IMG/VR virus record: IMGVR_UViG_3300005578_000008
Location: 1 to 40,824 of that record
Source: a virus
DNA: 40,824 nucleotides
Reading direction: 5' to 3' (one strand)
The notes beneath the pieces were generated by a model that saw only the letters and a program-made list of their open reading frames with translations, made no database searches and was not told where the DNA came from. The translations under genes were made by a program, and so were the position numbers. Within the stretch, counting starts at the first letter, position 1; every line of letters starts with the position of its first letter. Shown here piece after piece: positions 1 through 5,948 of this stretch.

Positions 1-8
1 AAAGAAGG

Positions 9-44
9 GCCTGGACGCGTCGAAGCGCATCCGGGCGTTTTTTT
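9..44 (+). terminator. Intrinsic terminator, probably of a truncated promoter-attenuator element
   Basis: A GC-rich stem (9-19 with 26-36, one G-U pair and one mismatch) is followed by seven T at 38-44. The upstream AAAGAAGGGCC resembles the WAAGAGGCC that precedes the terminators at 5641, 7810 and 31181. This is probably the 3' end of a fourth such element whose promoter lies left of the window. Confidence 0.7.
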
Positions 45-51
45 GTCTAAA

Positions 52-75
52 GGGCGCAGCATGCTGCGCCCCTAC
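52..75 (+). repeat. GGGCG...CGCCCCTAC palindromic repeat
   Basis: Perfect palindrome GGGCGCAGCATGCTGCGCCC followed by CTAC. It is the commonest form of a REP-like family with about fourteen members in the window, and lies in the leader just ahead of the first gene. Confidence 0.85.
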
Positions 76-96
76 GTTCAATCAAAGGGGGAAAAT

Positions 97-324
97 TTGA
101 ACTGCGAGATCTGTCAGGAAAAGGAAATCGTTTTTCGCGTGCGCACCGCCGAGACCGACCAGCTCGCGTGCACCGGCCAAATCTCCCAGGAAAAGGAAAT
201 CGCTTTTCATGTGCGCACCAACGAAACCGAACAGCTCGCGTGCACCGACTGCGCGCTCAAAGCGATGCGCGACGGGGCGTTCATCGTCGAGATCACCGAC
301 GCCGAGCGGCAAAGCATGGGATGA
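97..324 (+). CDS. Small zinc-knuckle protein with an internal tandem duplication
   Basis: I start it at TTG 97, seven bases after an AAGGGGG ribosome site; an upstream TTG at 43 would translate the palindromic repeat. The 75-residue product begins CEIC and has CTDC near residue 50, the two halves of a four-cysteine zinc site. Between them a unit of about 24 residues (QEKEI-F-VRT-ET-QLACT) occurs twice with substitutions, so the ancestral protein was probably one short CxxC...CxxC ribbon that duplicated its middle, losing the inner cysteine pairs. The stop overlaps the next start as ATGA, implying translational coupling to the glycosyltransferase. Function unknown. Confidence 0.6.
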   Translation: MNCEICQEKEIVFRVRTAETDQLACTGQISQEKEIAFHVRTNETEQLACTDCALKAMRDGAFIVEITDAERQSMG

Positions 325-1142
325 TCTCTTTCGTTTGCTGGAAATGGCGCACGCCCGGCAGCGCGCGGGTTTTTCTCGCCGATCACGTCAACGTGCTCCG
401 CGCCATGATCAAGCGCTGCTATTCAGCGCCGTTTCGTTTCATCTGCATCACAGATAATCCTTGCGGCCTCGACAAGAAGATCGAGGCCATCGCGATGCCG
501 GTGCGCTTCGATCTACAAAGCCCGCAGGGCGTGCGCTTTCCGAGCTGTTATGCGCGTCTGTGGAATTTCTCGCGCGAAGCGGCGGGCGTTTTAGGCGAGC
601 GGATCTTCCAGGTCGATATCGACGTCGTGATCACCGCCGATCTGGCGCCGCTGGTCGATCGCTTCCAGAGCTTCGATTTCGTCGGCTGGTCCGACAAGCG
701 CTTCCAACGAAACAAGATCGCCGGCGGCGCCTATCTGCTGCGCACCGGCTCCATGGCGCACGTCTGGGAAGAGTTCGACCCGACCCTGTCGCCGGCGGCG
801 GCGCTCGCGGCCGGGCATCTGGGATCCGATCAGGCATGGATGTCTTACCGCCTCGCCTCTCACGCCTCACCAAGTGCTGAGTCGAAAGTGCTGAGTGCTG
901 AGGCTCGGAACTCAGAACTCAGGACTCAGGACTCAGGACTCAGGACTCAGGACTCACCCACTCAGCACTCGGTGGGATTGTGGACGGGTGGCGATGGCCT
1001 GATGAAGATCAACTGGACGCAGGCGCGCGCGCGAACGGCGCCGCGCGGCGCGCGCATGGTCTTTACCAGCGGCGCAAAGCCGCCGTGGAGCTTCGAGCAG
1101 CGGCGGCGCTATCCGTGGATCAAGGATCACTGGAAGTGCTGA
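321..1142 (+). CDS. GT-A glycosyltransferase-like protein (copy 1)
   Basis: The start ATG 321 overlaps the previous stop and gives the family-like N-terminus MISFVCWKWRTPGSARVF. A metal-binding DxD is visible as DID at residues 99-101, followed by a G-GSDQAW motif near 168-173; both features recur in the paralogue at 10559-11452. Proteins of this type transfer sugars from nucleotide-sugars; the acceptor is unknown (virion protein or host surface). Residues of about 183-219 come from an in-frame heptad-repeat array (873-971), a low-complexity loop missing from the paralogue. The stop TGA (1140-1142) is itself part of the next array, so the native C-terminus may have been altered. Confidence 0.7.
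   Translation: MISFVCWKWRTPGSARVFLADHVNVLRAMIKRCYSAPFRFICITDNPCGLDKKIEAIAMPVRFDLQSPQGVRFPSCYARLWNFSREAAGVLGERIFQVDIDVVITADLAPLVDRFQSFDFVGWSDKRFQRNKIAGGAYLLRTGSMAHVWEEFDPTLSPAAALAAGHLGSDQAWMSYRLASHASPSAESKVLSAEARNSELRTQDSGLRTQDSPTQHSVGLWTGGDGLMKINWTQARARTAPRGARMVFTSGAKPPWSFEQRRRYPWIKDHWKC
873..971. repeat. Heptad array inside glycosyltransferase gene
   Basis: Two GTGCTGA-type units, a GGCTCGGA turn, then a long CTCAGGA/CTCAGAA run. It stays in frame because only short GTGCTGA stretches occur in the sense direction. It shares a near-identical core with the arrays at 25474, 32406, 32904 and 34131. Confidence 0.9.
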
Positions 1143-1360
1143 GGACTGAGGACTGAGTGCTGTGGATGCAGTGCTGAGTGCTGAGTGCTGAGTGCTGAGG
1201 ACTGAGTGCTGTGGATGCAGTGCTGAGTGCTGAGTGCTGAGTGCTGAGTGGGGATGGGACTCAGGACTCGGAACTCGGAACTCGGAACTCAGGACTTTTC
1301 AAAATTCAGGACTCAGGACTCTCAACTCAGGACTTTCTTTCGACTCAGGACTCAGGACTG
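1135..1360. repeat. Long heptad array between genes (with internal duplication)
   Basis: The longest array in the window. A block with GTGCTGTGGATGCA occurs twice, followed by runs of GTGCTGA and then the complementary CTCAGGA arm. It shares this block and the TCAACTCAGGACTTTCTTTC segment with 13451-13596, so the two are copies of one long element. Confidence 0.9.
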
Positions 1361-1366
1361 AAAAAA

Positions 1367-1969
1367 ATGCAGCGCATTTTTCTGGACGTCGGCGCCAACA
1401 CCGGGCAAACCCTGGCCGCCGTGCTCGATGCCGGCTTCGACCAGATCGTTTGCTTCGAACCCGTGCGATCGTGTGTCCCGAAACTAATGAACGTCGCGCG
1501 GCAGGAGCATCAAGGCCAGATCGTCATCGCCCCATTCGGGCTATGGAATCAGGCCTGCGACCGGCAGATTTACGGGCCGGGAAATGCCGGCGCGAGTCTG
1601 TGGAAAAAAAACGATCACCGGAAATGGAACGCGACGGCGATCTGTAAGTTTGTGCGCGCGACCGACTGGTTCAAGGAAAACATCGAGGCCGGCGATATCG
1701 TTTTCATGAAGCTCAACTGCGAGGGCGCCGAGTGCGACATCCTCGACGATCTGTTGGATTCCGGAGAGTTCGGAAAGGTGTCCTTCGCAATGATCGACTT
1801 CGACGTGCGCAAGATCAGCTCGCAAAAGCATCGCGAGGCGGAGATCCGAGCGCGCCTAGAATCGATCCCCTTTCCGCGCGTGGCGTTCTCGAAACAAGTG
1901 ATGATCGGAGCGACGCACCAGGAGCGGATCAGGAGCTGGCTCAAATTAGTGCTGAGTGCTGAGTCCTGA
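1367..1969 (+). CDS. FkbM-family SAM-dependent methyltransferase
   Basis: The start ATG 1367 follows the repeat array directly. The SAM-binding motif FLDVGANTGQT is at residues 5-15, an acidic motif-II residue is seen in CFEPV, and LNCEGAECDIL matches the K/N-x-D/E-EGxE motif typical of FkbM enzymes. The family O-methylates sugars and other small acceptors; beside glycosyltransferases it probably methylates the same glycan. The last residues (VLSAES) and the TGA stop are supplied by a heptad array, so the original C-terminus has been replaced or extended. Without a recognisable ribosome site, translation may rely on coupling or on the array. Confidence 0.8.
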   Translation: MQRIFLDVGANTGQTLAAVLDAGFDQIVCFEPVRSCVPKLMNVARQEHQGQIVIAPFGLWNQACDRQIYGPGNAGASLWKKNDHRKWNATAICKFVRATDWFKENIEAGDIVFMKLNCEGAECDILDDLLDSGEFGKVSFAMIDFDVRKISSQKHREAEIRARLESIPFPRVAFSKQVMIGATHQERIRSWLKLVLSAES

Positions 1970-1977
1970 GTGCTGAG
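1948..1977. repeat. Short heptad array spanning a stop and the next start
   Basis: Four units of GTGCTGA/GTCCTGA encode the C-terminus and stop of the methyltransferase and run up to the ATG of the next gene. Confidence 0.85.
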
Positions 1978-2913
1978 ATGCGCGAATTCACGCTGATTGT
2001 GCCCTTCTATCGCAACGTCGCAATGCTAAAGCGTCAAGTACAGGAGTGGAACAAGTATCCCGAAGGCGTGACGGTCATCTGCGTCGATGACGGATCGCCG
2101 GAACCGGCGCTGCCGATCATCGAGGGCGCAGCATGCTGCGCCCCTACAAAGACGGGCGAACGCCGTCCGCCCCTACACGCCATCGAACTGTATCGGATAA
2201 ACGTGGACATCCCGTGGAATCGTGAAGGGGCGCGCAATCTTGGCGCGCACGTGGCGACGACCGACTGGATTGTGCAGCTCGACATCGATCACATTCTCCC
2301 CGCTGATGCGGCCGCCGCATTGCTGGATTTCTTGAACCCGGCCAAGAGGGCGCAGCATGCTGCGCCCCTACACGACTGCTCAGCACTGACATGGTATCGC
2401 TTTCCGCGCTGGCGCCGGGGGAGGGCGGACGAGACGCGCAAGAAGGACCGGATCCCCGACGACTGCGAATATGGCGAGATCCACCCGCATGTCGATTCGT
2501 ATCTGGTGCGGCGCGAGATCTACTGGAAGACGGGCGGCTATGACGAGGACTATGCCGGAGCACTGGGCGGGGGAAATATGTTTCTCCGCCGGCTCGAAAA
2601 AATAGCCGGCCCGCCGCTTCTGCTGGGGCGACCGCCGGTCGCCCCTACGACGGGCGGACACACAGGTCCGCCCCTACAATTGCAAATCCCGGGCGCAGCA
2701 TGCTGCGCCCCTACGCTCAGCACTCAGGACTCAGCACTCAGCACTCCAGGCATTCGTCTCGAAGTCTACACGCGCAGCGAGATCGAGGATGCCAGCGACT
2801 GGTCGCTCTCGCGCGACAAGACCCAGAACAGTCAGCGGCGCCGCATCAAAGAGGCGAGCGGGGACGTCAAACCGAAAAACCCGCTGCGCTTTCCATGGGA
2901 GCGACAATTATGA
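1978..2913 (+). CDS. Family 2-like (GT-A) glycosyltransferase interrupted by in-frame repeats
   Basis: The N-terminus MREFTLIVPFYRN with VDDGSPE is typical of GT2 enzymes. LDIDHILP near residue 103 carries the DxD metal site and GGYDEDYAGALGGG matches the acceptor-site region. Three segments are in-frame repeat insertions: residues 49-66 (two palindromic repeats), 123-132 (one) and about 214-259 (three palindromic repeats plus a heptad array). They encode Cys/Ala/Pro-rich peptides such as GAACCAPT. The conserved motifs lie between the insertions, so the enzyme may still work, but three insertions in one gene also fit decay. It probably acts with the neighbouring transferases and methyltransferase. 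Confidence 0.75.
   Translation: MREFTLIVPFYRNVAMLKRQVQEWNKYPEGVTVICVDDGSPEPALPIIEGAACCAPTKTGERRPPLHAIELYRINVDIPWNREGARNLGAHVATTDWIVQLDIDHILPADAAAALLDFLNPAKRAQHAAPLHDCSALTWYRFPRWRRGRADETRKKDRIPDDCEYGEIHPHVDSYLVRREIYWKTGGYDEDYAGALGGGNMFLRRLEKIAGPPLLLGRPPVAPTTGGHTGPPLQLQIPGAACCAPTLSTQDSALSTPGIRLEVYTRSEIEDASDWSLSRDKTQNSQRRRIKEASGDVKPKNPLRFPWERQL
2124..2176 (+). repeat. Two palindromic repeats in tandem inside GT2 gene
   Basis: One standard copy (2124-2147) and one with a different stem (2154-2176, GGGCGAACGCCGTCCGCCC), each ending CTAC. Both stay in frame. Confidence 0.85.
2348..2371 (+). repeat. Palindromic repeat inside GT2 gene
   Basis: Standard GGGCGCAGCATGCTGCGCCC core plus CTAC, read in frame as part of the glycosyltransferase. 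Confidence 0.85.
2626..2749 (+). repeat. Cluster of three palindromic repeats and a heptad array in GT2 gene
   Basis: Palindromes at 2626-2648, 2652-2677 and 2691-2714 have three different stems but the same GGGCG start and CGCCCCTAC end. A CTCAGCA heptad array follows at 2715-2749. All of it is open in the glycosyltransferase frame. Confidence 0.85.
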
Positions 2914-2916
2914 AAT

Positions 2917-3025
2917 TTTCACCACAGAGACACGAAGCGCACGAAGGGGGGCTGGATTCCCGCTTTCGCGGGAATGACAAAATCTTCTCCTAACTTTGAC
3001 CGATCTTCGTGCCTCTGTGGTGAAT
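2917..3025. repeat. TTCACCAC...GTGGTGAA inverted repeat enclosing an ATTCCCGC palindrome
   Basis: The left arm (2917-2946) starts TTTTCACCACAGAGACACGA, the right arm (about 3003-3025) ends TCTGTGGTGAA, and an ATTCCCGC palindrome sits between them. The right arm ends three bases before the next start codon. Confidence 0.85.
2952..2978. repeat. ATTCCCGC...GCGGGAAT palindrome (dRS3-like)
   Basis: CTGGATTCCCGC-TTTC-GCGGGAATGAC. It resembles the widespread ATTCCC-N8-GGGAAT repeats called dRS3 in Neisseria; similarity is by eye only. Other copies lie at 6038 and 17438. Confidence 0.8.
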
Positions 3026-3742
3026 ATGATCTATCCGCAAGTCATCGGCGAATTCGAGACGCTCGACGCGGTGCTTTCCGGCAAGTCGCTCGCGCGCTTC
3101 GGCGACGGCGAGCTGAAACTGATGGACGGCAAGGGCTATCTGCGCGAACCGGGCTCGGCGCAGCTCGCGCGCGAGCTCCTCGATATTCTGCAGCGGCCGG
3201 CGGCAAATTGCCTCGTCGGGATCCCAACGATGGATCCGCGCGGACCGAAATATGAAAACTGGCTGCGCCATCGCGATAGATTCGCGAAATTGATCGTCTC
3301 GGGTATCGAGTCTCAGGTCTCGGGTTTTTCGGAAACAAACGGGAGACGCGAGACGCCAGACACGAGACTGTTTTACTCCGCCTTTATCACCCGACCCGAT
3401 TCGGCCCCCTGGATCAACATGGTTGAGTTTGCACGACAGATGGAAAAACTCTGGAAGGGCAAGCGCGCGGCGGTTTTGTGCGAACGGGAGAATAGTATTC
3501 TCAAAGCGGTCCGGCTTTCGGCGCACCGCCTGAAGCATATCGCCTGCCCGCATCGCGAGGCCTACGCCGGGATCGACGAGCTCGAGCGCGCGATCGTGAA
3601 GGCCCGGCCCGATATCGCGCTTTTGTCCTGCGGCCCGACGGCGACGTGTCTGGCGAATCGCCTGGCGGCGCGCGGCGTGCACGCGGTCGATATCGGCAGC
3701 GCCGGCGGCTATCTGCTGAAATTGCTGATCAAAAAATCGTGA
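3026..3742 (+). CDS. GT-D fold (DUF1792-type) glycosyltransferase
   Basis: I choose ATG 3026, directly after the inverted repeat; an in-frame start at 2996 would translate repeat sequence. The N-terminal half has SLARFGDGELKLMDGKGY and LLDILQ-LVGIP, and the C-terminal half has LLSCGPTATCLANRLAARG-DIGS. These match the two halves of the GT-D fold known from streptococcal dGT1, which extends O-glycans on surface adhesins. Residues of about 92-116 come from an in-frame array of the GTCTCAG/GAGACGC variant. The gene closes the glycosylation block, and its stop overlaps the next GTG start. Confidence 0.75.
   Translation: MIYPQVIGEFETLDAVLSGKSLARFGDGELKLMDGKGYLREPGSAQLARELLDILQRPAANCLVGIPTMDPRGPKYENWLRHRDRFAKLIVSGIESQVSGFSETNGRRETPDTRLFYSAFITRPDSAPWINMVEFARQMEKLWKGKRAAVLCERENSILKAVRLSAHRLKHIACPHREAYAGIDELERAIVKARPDIALLSCGPTATCLANRLAARGVHAVDIGSAGGYLLKLLIKKS
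3306..3370. repeat. Heptad array, GTCTC variant, inside GT-D gene
   Basis: Units GTCTCAG/GTCTCGG on the left and GAGACGC/GAGACGC/CAGACAC/GAGACTG on the right form inverted arms around TTTTCGGAAACAAAC. Same 7-bp period as the main family but a different base composition. Confidence 0.8.
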
Positions 3743-4014
3743 ACGATTGGCGAATAGTTAAAGAGCGTATTCTGACGGTCCTTTTCGGCGCGGTGGATGC
3801 TTCCGGGACTGGTCATTGGACCTGTCCGAACTGTAAGCAAATCGGCGGCTTTCAGTATTTGCCGCCGTTCTCTTATCGACGATGGAGATGCGAAGTCCGC
3901 TGGCGATGTAATTTTTGCGGCTTCGAAGACGGCCAGAGTGTTGACAGAGAATCAGCCCGCGAATATAGAAAGCAAATGAATGTGGTAGCGTTCAATCTCG
4001 ATAAAAAATTTTAA
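3739..4014 (+). CDS. Small zinc-ribbon protein
   Basis: The GTG start at 3739 overlaps the previous TGA. The product has 91 residues, with CPNC and CNFC pairs about 34 residues apart, the pattern of a treble-clef or zinc-ribbon finger. Composition turns AT-richer from here to about 5530, suggesting an acquired segment. The last twelve codons contain a possible internal ATG (3976) just downstream of promoter-like boxes, and this 3' end is duplicated in degenerate form at about 4838-4933. Function unknown; nucleic-acid binding is a guess from the finger. Confidence 0.6.
   Translation: MNDWRIVKERILTVLFGAVDASGTGHWTCPNCKQIGGFQYLPPFSYRRWRCEVRWRCNFCGFEDGQSVDRESAREYRKQMNVVAFNLDKKF
3941..3969 (+). 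promoter_or_regulatory. Putative sigma-70 promoter, cassette copy 1
   Basis: TTGACA (3941-3946), 17 bases, TATAGA (3964-3969). It lies inside the zinc-ribbon gene. The duplicate at 4856-4884 keeps both boxes and the 17-base spacing. The predicted transcript would start close to ATG 3976. Confidence 0.5.
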
Positions 4015-4019
4015 CAGTT

Positions 4020-4069
4020 GGGCGGGCAGCCGACCGCCAGGCCGGTGGTGCTACCACACCAGCCCGCCC
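4020..4069 (+). ncRNA. Putative structured RNA element, copy 1
   Basis: The outer stem GGGCGGGC (4020-4027) pairs with GCCCGCCC (4062-4069). Inside are a CCG...CGG hairpin and a GGT-g-GTG/CAC-ACC hairpin with a bulged G. Copy 2 at 4940 keeps all stems while the loops differ. This copy has no U-tract, so it is not a standard terminator. The type assignment is inferred. Confidence 0.45.
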
Positions 4070-4099
4070 GTTTCATCCGATGTCGAGGAGGGGACAAAA

Positions 4100-4600
4100 A
4101 TGGCAAAGGATGTTTTCGAACTTCAATCCGAACAGGCGATAATTGGTCTGGAGGACGTTAACCAGGGAAGGGGAACATGGCGTGCCCGTTTCTTTGTTCA
4201 ATTCCCATCGGTACGAGCAATATGCTTGCTTTTGCAGCCGTCTGAGTTGATCGCTTTAATGATTCCACTTGCATACCATCTACAGAATTCCGACACGCAA
4301 TGGTGGCTTCGGTCATCCGGATATTTGCGCATTGATACATTAGACATGTGGCCCGTCGGGGGTATTAGGTTTCTTAAATACGGCCGACTGCTAAGACCGT
4401 GGGTCATGGAAATGGGTATCTCTCAAAATGAGATGAGCTCTGGGTTCGTTTCGCTAACCGAGCGCGACCTTGAAACATTCAGAAAAATAATTCAGCAGCG
4501 AGTCATCAAGTTGGGAATGGTGGCTGAATCTGATGGCATCGCCAATTCGTGCCCGGTGGCACCGGCGCGAGTCCGATTTCCGAAACCACTTGGCCTATGA
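4100..4600 (+). CDS. Hypothetical accessory protein
   Basis: ATG 4100 has a strong GAGGAGGGG ribosome site six bases upstream. The 166-residue product is mixed alpha/beta in appearance, with hydrophobic stretches (RAICLLLQPSELIALMIPLAYHL) too polar to be clear membrane helices. I recognise no domain. It is AT-richer than the structural genes and lies between two structured RNA copies; its stop overlaps the next start (ATGA), so the two genes form a coupled pair. Confidence 0.6.
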   Translation: MAKDVFELQSEQAIIGLEDVNQGRGTWRARFFVQFPSVRAICLLLQPSELIALMIPLAYHLQNSDTQWWLRSSGYLRIDTLDMWPVGGIRFLKYGRLLRPWVMEMGISQNEMSSGFVSLTERDLETFRKIIQQRVIKLGMVAESDGIANSCPVAPARVRFPKPLGL

Positions 4601-4839
4601 CGATGCAAGATTTCGTCTGGGCGGTAAATGAGTTCTTGAAGCTCAACATCGACAAAAGTCAGTTGACCCTCAACATTAGCGAGAAAGAACTATACGAACT
4701 GATAATGCAAGATTTTCTCGGGGCCGCAAAAGGATTCGACGTCGACAAATCTCGCGCCACCTTCGCCGGCATACCGATCAGAATCATCGATGCCGGATGG
4801 TTCATCGAGGACCCATCCGGAAATCAAATAAGGCGCTAA
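4597..4839 (+). CDS. Hypothetical small protein coupled to the preceding gene
   Basis: ATG 4597 overlaps the TGA of the upstream gene; ATG 4603 is an alternative. The 80-residue product, MTMQDFVWAVNEFLKLN..., has two helix-like segments and ends in a charged tail. No family recognised. The tight coupling suggests it partners the 166-residue protein. Confidence 0.55.
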   Translation: MTMQDFVWAVNEFLKLNIDKSQLTLNISEKELYELIMQDFLGAAKGFDVDKSRATFAGIPIRIIDAGWFIEDPSGNQIRR

Positions 4840-4855
4840 AACGGCGCCAGACGGA

Positions 4856-4884
4856 TTGACAGAAAATCAGCCCACGAATATAAA
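4856..4884 (+). promoter_or_regulatory. Putative sigma-70 promoter, cassette copy 2
   Basis: TTGACA (4856-4861), 17 bases, TATAAA (4879-4884): a near-consensus promoter. It is homologous to 3941-3969 although the surrounding coding frame is lost here, which argues that the promoter itself has been kept. A 13-codon ORF (MNVLAF..., 4892-4933) starts eight bases after the -10 box. Confidence 0.6.
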
Positions 4885-4939
4885 GCATCTCATGAACGTG
4901 CTGGCGTTCAGAAACCAACTTCTTTCATTGTGAACGACA

Positions 4940-4996
4940 GGGCGGGCAGCCGGCTCCCAAGTCCGGTGGTGCCAGCACACCAGCCCGCCCTTTTTT
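4940..4996 (+). ncRNA. Putative structured RNA element / terminator, copy 2
   Basis: The GGGCGGGC/GCCCGCCC outer stem (4940-4947 with 4983-4990) has the same two inner hairpins as copy 1, followed by six T (4991-4996). As drawn it would act as an intrinsic terminator for the promoter at 4856, giving a transcript of about 100 nt. Confidence 0.5.
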
Positions 4997-5019
4997 GGCC
5001 CAGAGGATATCGCCAAGAA

Positions 5020-5529
5020 ATGACCCCCAAAGACTTTGAGCAGCATCTTAGGAAGTCGCGCCCACCGGTGACTTACTTTGTCTATTCAAAAGGAATGAGC
5101 GCCGTGAAAATCGGCAAATCCGTCAATGTCAGCGGGCGATTGAAAGGGATACTTAACGCTTGTCCCGACGCAAAGTTGATCGGCTGCATAACGGGAGATT
5201 ATGAACTCTACTTCCACCGAAAATTTCGTCATTTAAGAATAACTTCGACTGCTCGAGAATGGTTCAGATTTACGGCCGGACTTCGGGATTTCTGTAGAAC
5301 TGAATTTAAATTTTCCAGAAATTTCGGCAGTGCACAACTCGCCGGCATTAAGATGCTCGCTCTTAAACGCCGAGCATGCTCTCTCTGGAAAATTGACCAA
5401 ATCCAAATCGACGCGATGATCCGAGAGGGAATCCTACCGGATTACGGGAGCGCTATAGTGGACGGCTTTGAGACACTCGATAGCGCATTTGCGAAGTGGG
5501 AGTCAGTCAATCCCAACGCGTCTCGTTAG
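5020..5529 (+). CDS. T5orf172 / GIY-YIG-like domain protein
   Basis: Start ATG 5020 after AAGAA; an upstream in-frame start at 4930 would translate the structured element. Residues of about 17-90 show the pattern of the T5orf172 (MUG113) domain of the GIY-YIG superfamily: YFVYSKG, then KIGKSVNVSGRLKGI, a central ELYFHRKFRH and EWFRF. These domains occur in phage nucleases and DNA-binding proteins. The C-terminal 80 residues are unassigned. It is AT-rich like its upstream neighbours, consistent with an acquired accessory gene. Nuclease activity is possible but not shown. Confidence 0.65.
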   Translation: MTPKDFEQHLRKSRPPVTYFVYSKGMSAVKIGKSVNVSGRLKGILNACPDAKLIGCITGDYELYFHRKFRHLRITSTAREWFRFTAGLRDFCRTEFKFSRNFGSAQLAGIKMLALKRRACSLWKIDQIQIDAMIREGILPDYGSAIVDGFETLDSAFAKWESVNPNASR

Positions 5530-5566
5530 CATGCTTTTTGCTGCCCCCGCTTACACCGCTTTCCAT

Positions 5567-5595
5567 TTGCGCGGAAGAGTCCAGTAGCAGATAAT
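5567..5595 (+). promoter_or_regulatory. Putative late promoter P1
   Basis: TTGCGC (5567-5572), 17 bases, GATAAT (5590-5595). The same GATAATC box and 17-base spacing occur at 7741-7769 and 31099-31127, each followed by the same type of leader. Confidence 0.6.
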
Positions 5596-5621
5596 CCAGC
5601 GCTGAAAGCGAACAGATTTTG

Positions 5622-5689
5622 CCCCGTTGGCCGGGGATAAGAGGCCGCAATCGAGTCTTTTTTGGAAGATTCGGTTGCGGCTTTTTTTT
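5622..5689 (+). promoter_or_regulatory. Attenuator-like leader with intrinsic terminator (element 1)
   Basis: Hairpin 1 is CCCC (5622-5625)/GGGG (5633-5636). GGCC (5629-5632) could instead pair with GGCC (5643-5646) across ten bases, which would block the terminator stem GCCGCAA (5644-5650)/TTGCGGC (5675-5681). The terminator has an inner CGAGTCT/AGATTCG extension and eight T (5682-5689). The antiterminator reading is inferred. Confidence 0.6.
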
Positions 5690-5697
5690 GAAGAAGA

Positions 5698-5721
5698 GGG
5701 CGCAGCATGCTGCGCCCCTAC
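5698..5721 (+). repeat. Palindromic repeat ahead of joiner gene
   Basis: Standard GGGCGCAGCATGCTGCGCCC core plus CTAC, between the terminator and the gpW-like gene. Confidence 0.85.
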
Positions 5722-5732
5722 AAGCGAAGCGT

Positions 5733-5948
5733 ATGCCCTGGACTGAAGCCGACCGAGAAGCCGTGCTCGATGCGATGCGCCAGATCATCGCCGGCGAGCG
5801 CGTCGTCGTGCTCACGACTGCCGATCGGTCCGAGACGCGCCAGATCGCAAACCTCGAGGAACTCAGAAAGATTCTCGGCGAGATCGACGCCACCGGCGTC
5901 ACGCCGCGGCCGCGCTTGCTGCGCGGGCGATTCAGCAAAGGCCTATGA
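5733..5948 (+). CDS. gpW-like head-tail joining protein
   Basis: ATG 5733 (MPWTEADREAVLDAMRQ) gives 71 residues, the usual gpW size. The pattern of an N-terminal helix, GERVVVLTTADRSETRQIANLEELRKIL and a basic tail fits the family, as does the position immediately before the portal gene, as in lambda. The protein plugs the filled capsid at the portal so that the tail can bind. ATGA overlap couples it to the portal. It is the first gene after the promoter-attenuator element at 5567-5689. Confidence 0.75.
   Translation: MPWTEADREAVLDAMRQIIAGERVVVLTTADRSETRQIANLEELRKILGEIDATGVTPRPRLLRGRFSKGL

Noticed and set aside
1135-1360. CRISPR-like array
   Set aside because: The period is 7 bp with no unique spacers and no cas genes; it is a degenerate microsatellite-like array with inverted arms.
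5507-5938. 143-codon minus-strand frame across the joiner gene
   Set aside because: It runs through the terminator and palindrome, and its product is Ser/Arg-rich without motifs; the plus-strand gpW-like gene explains the region.
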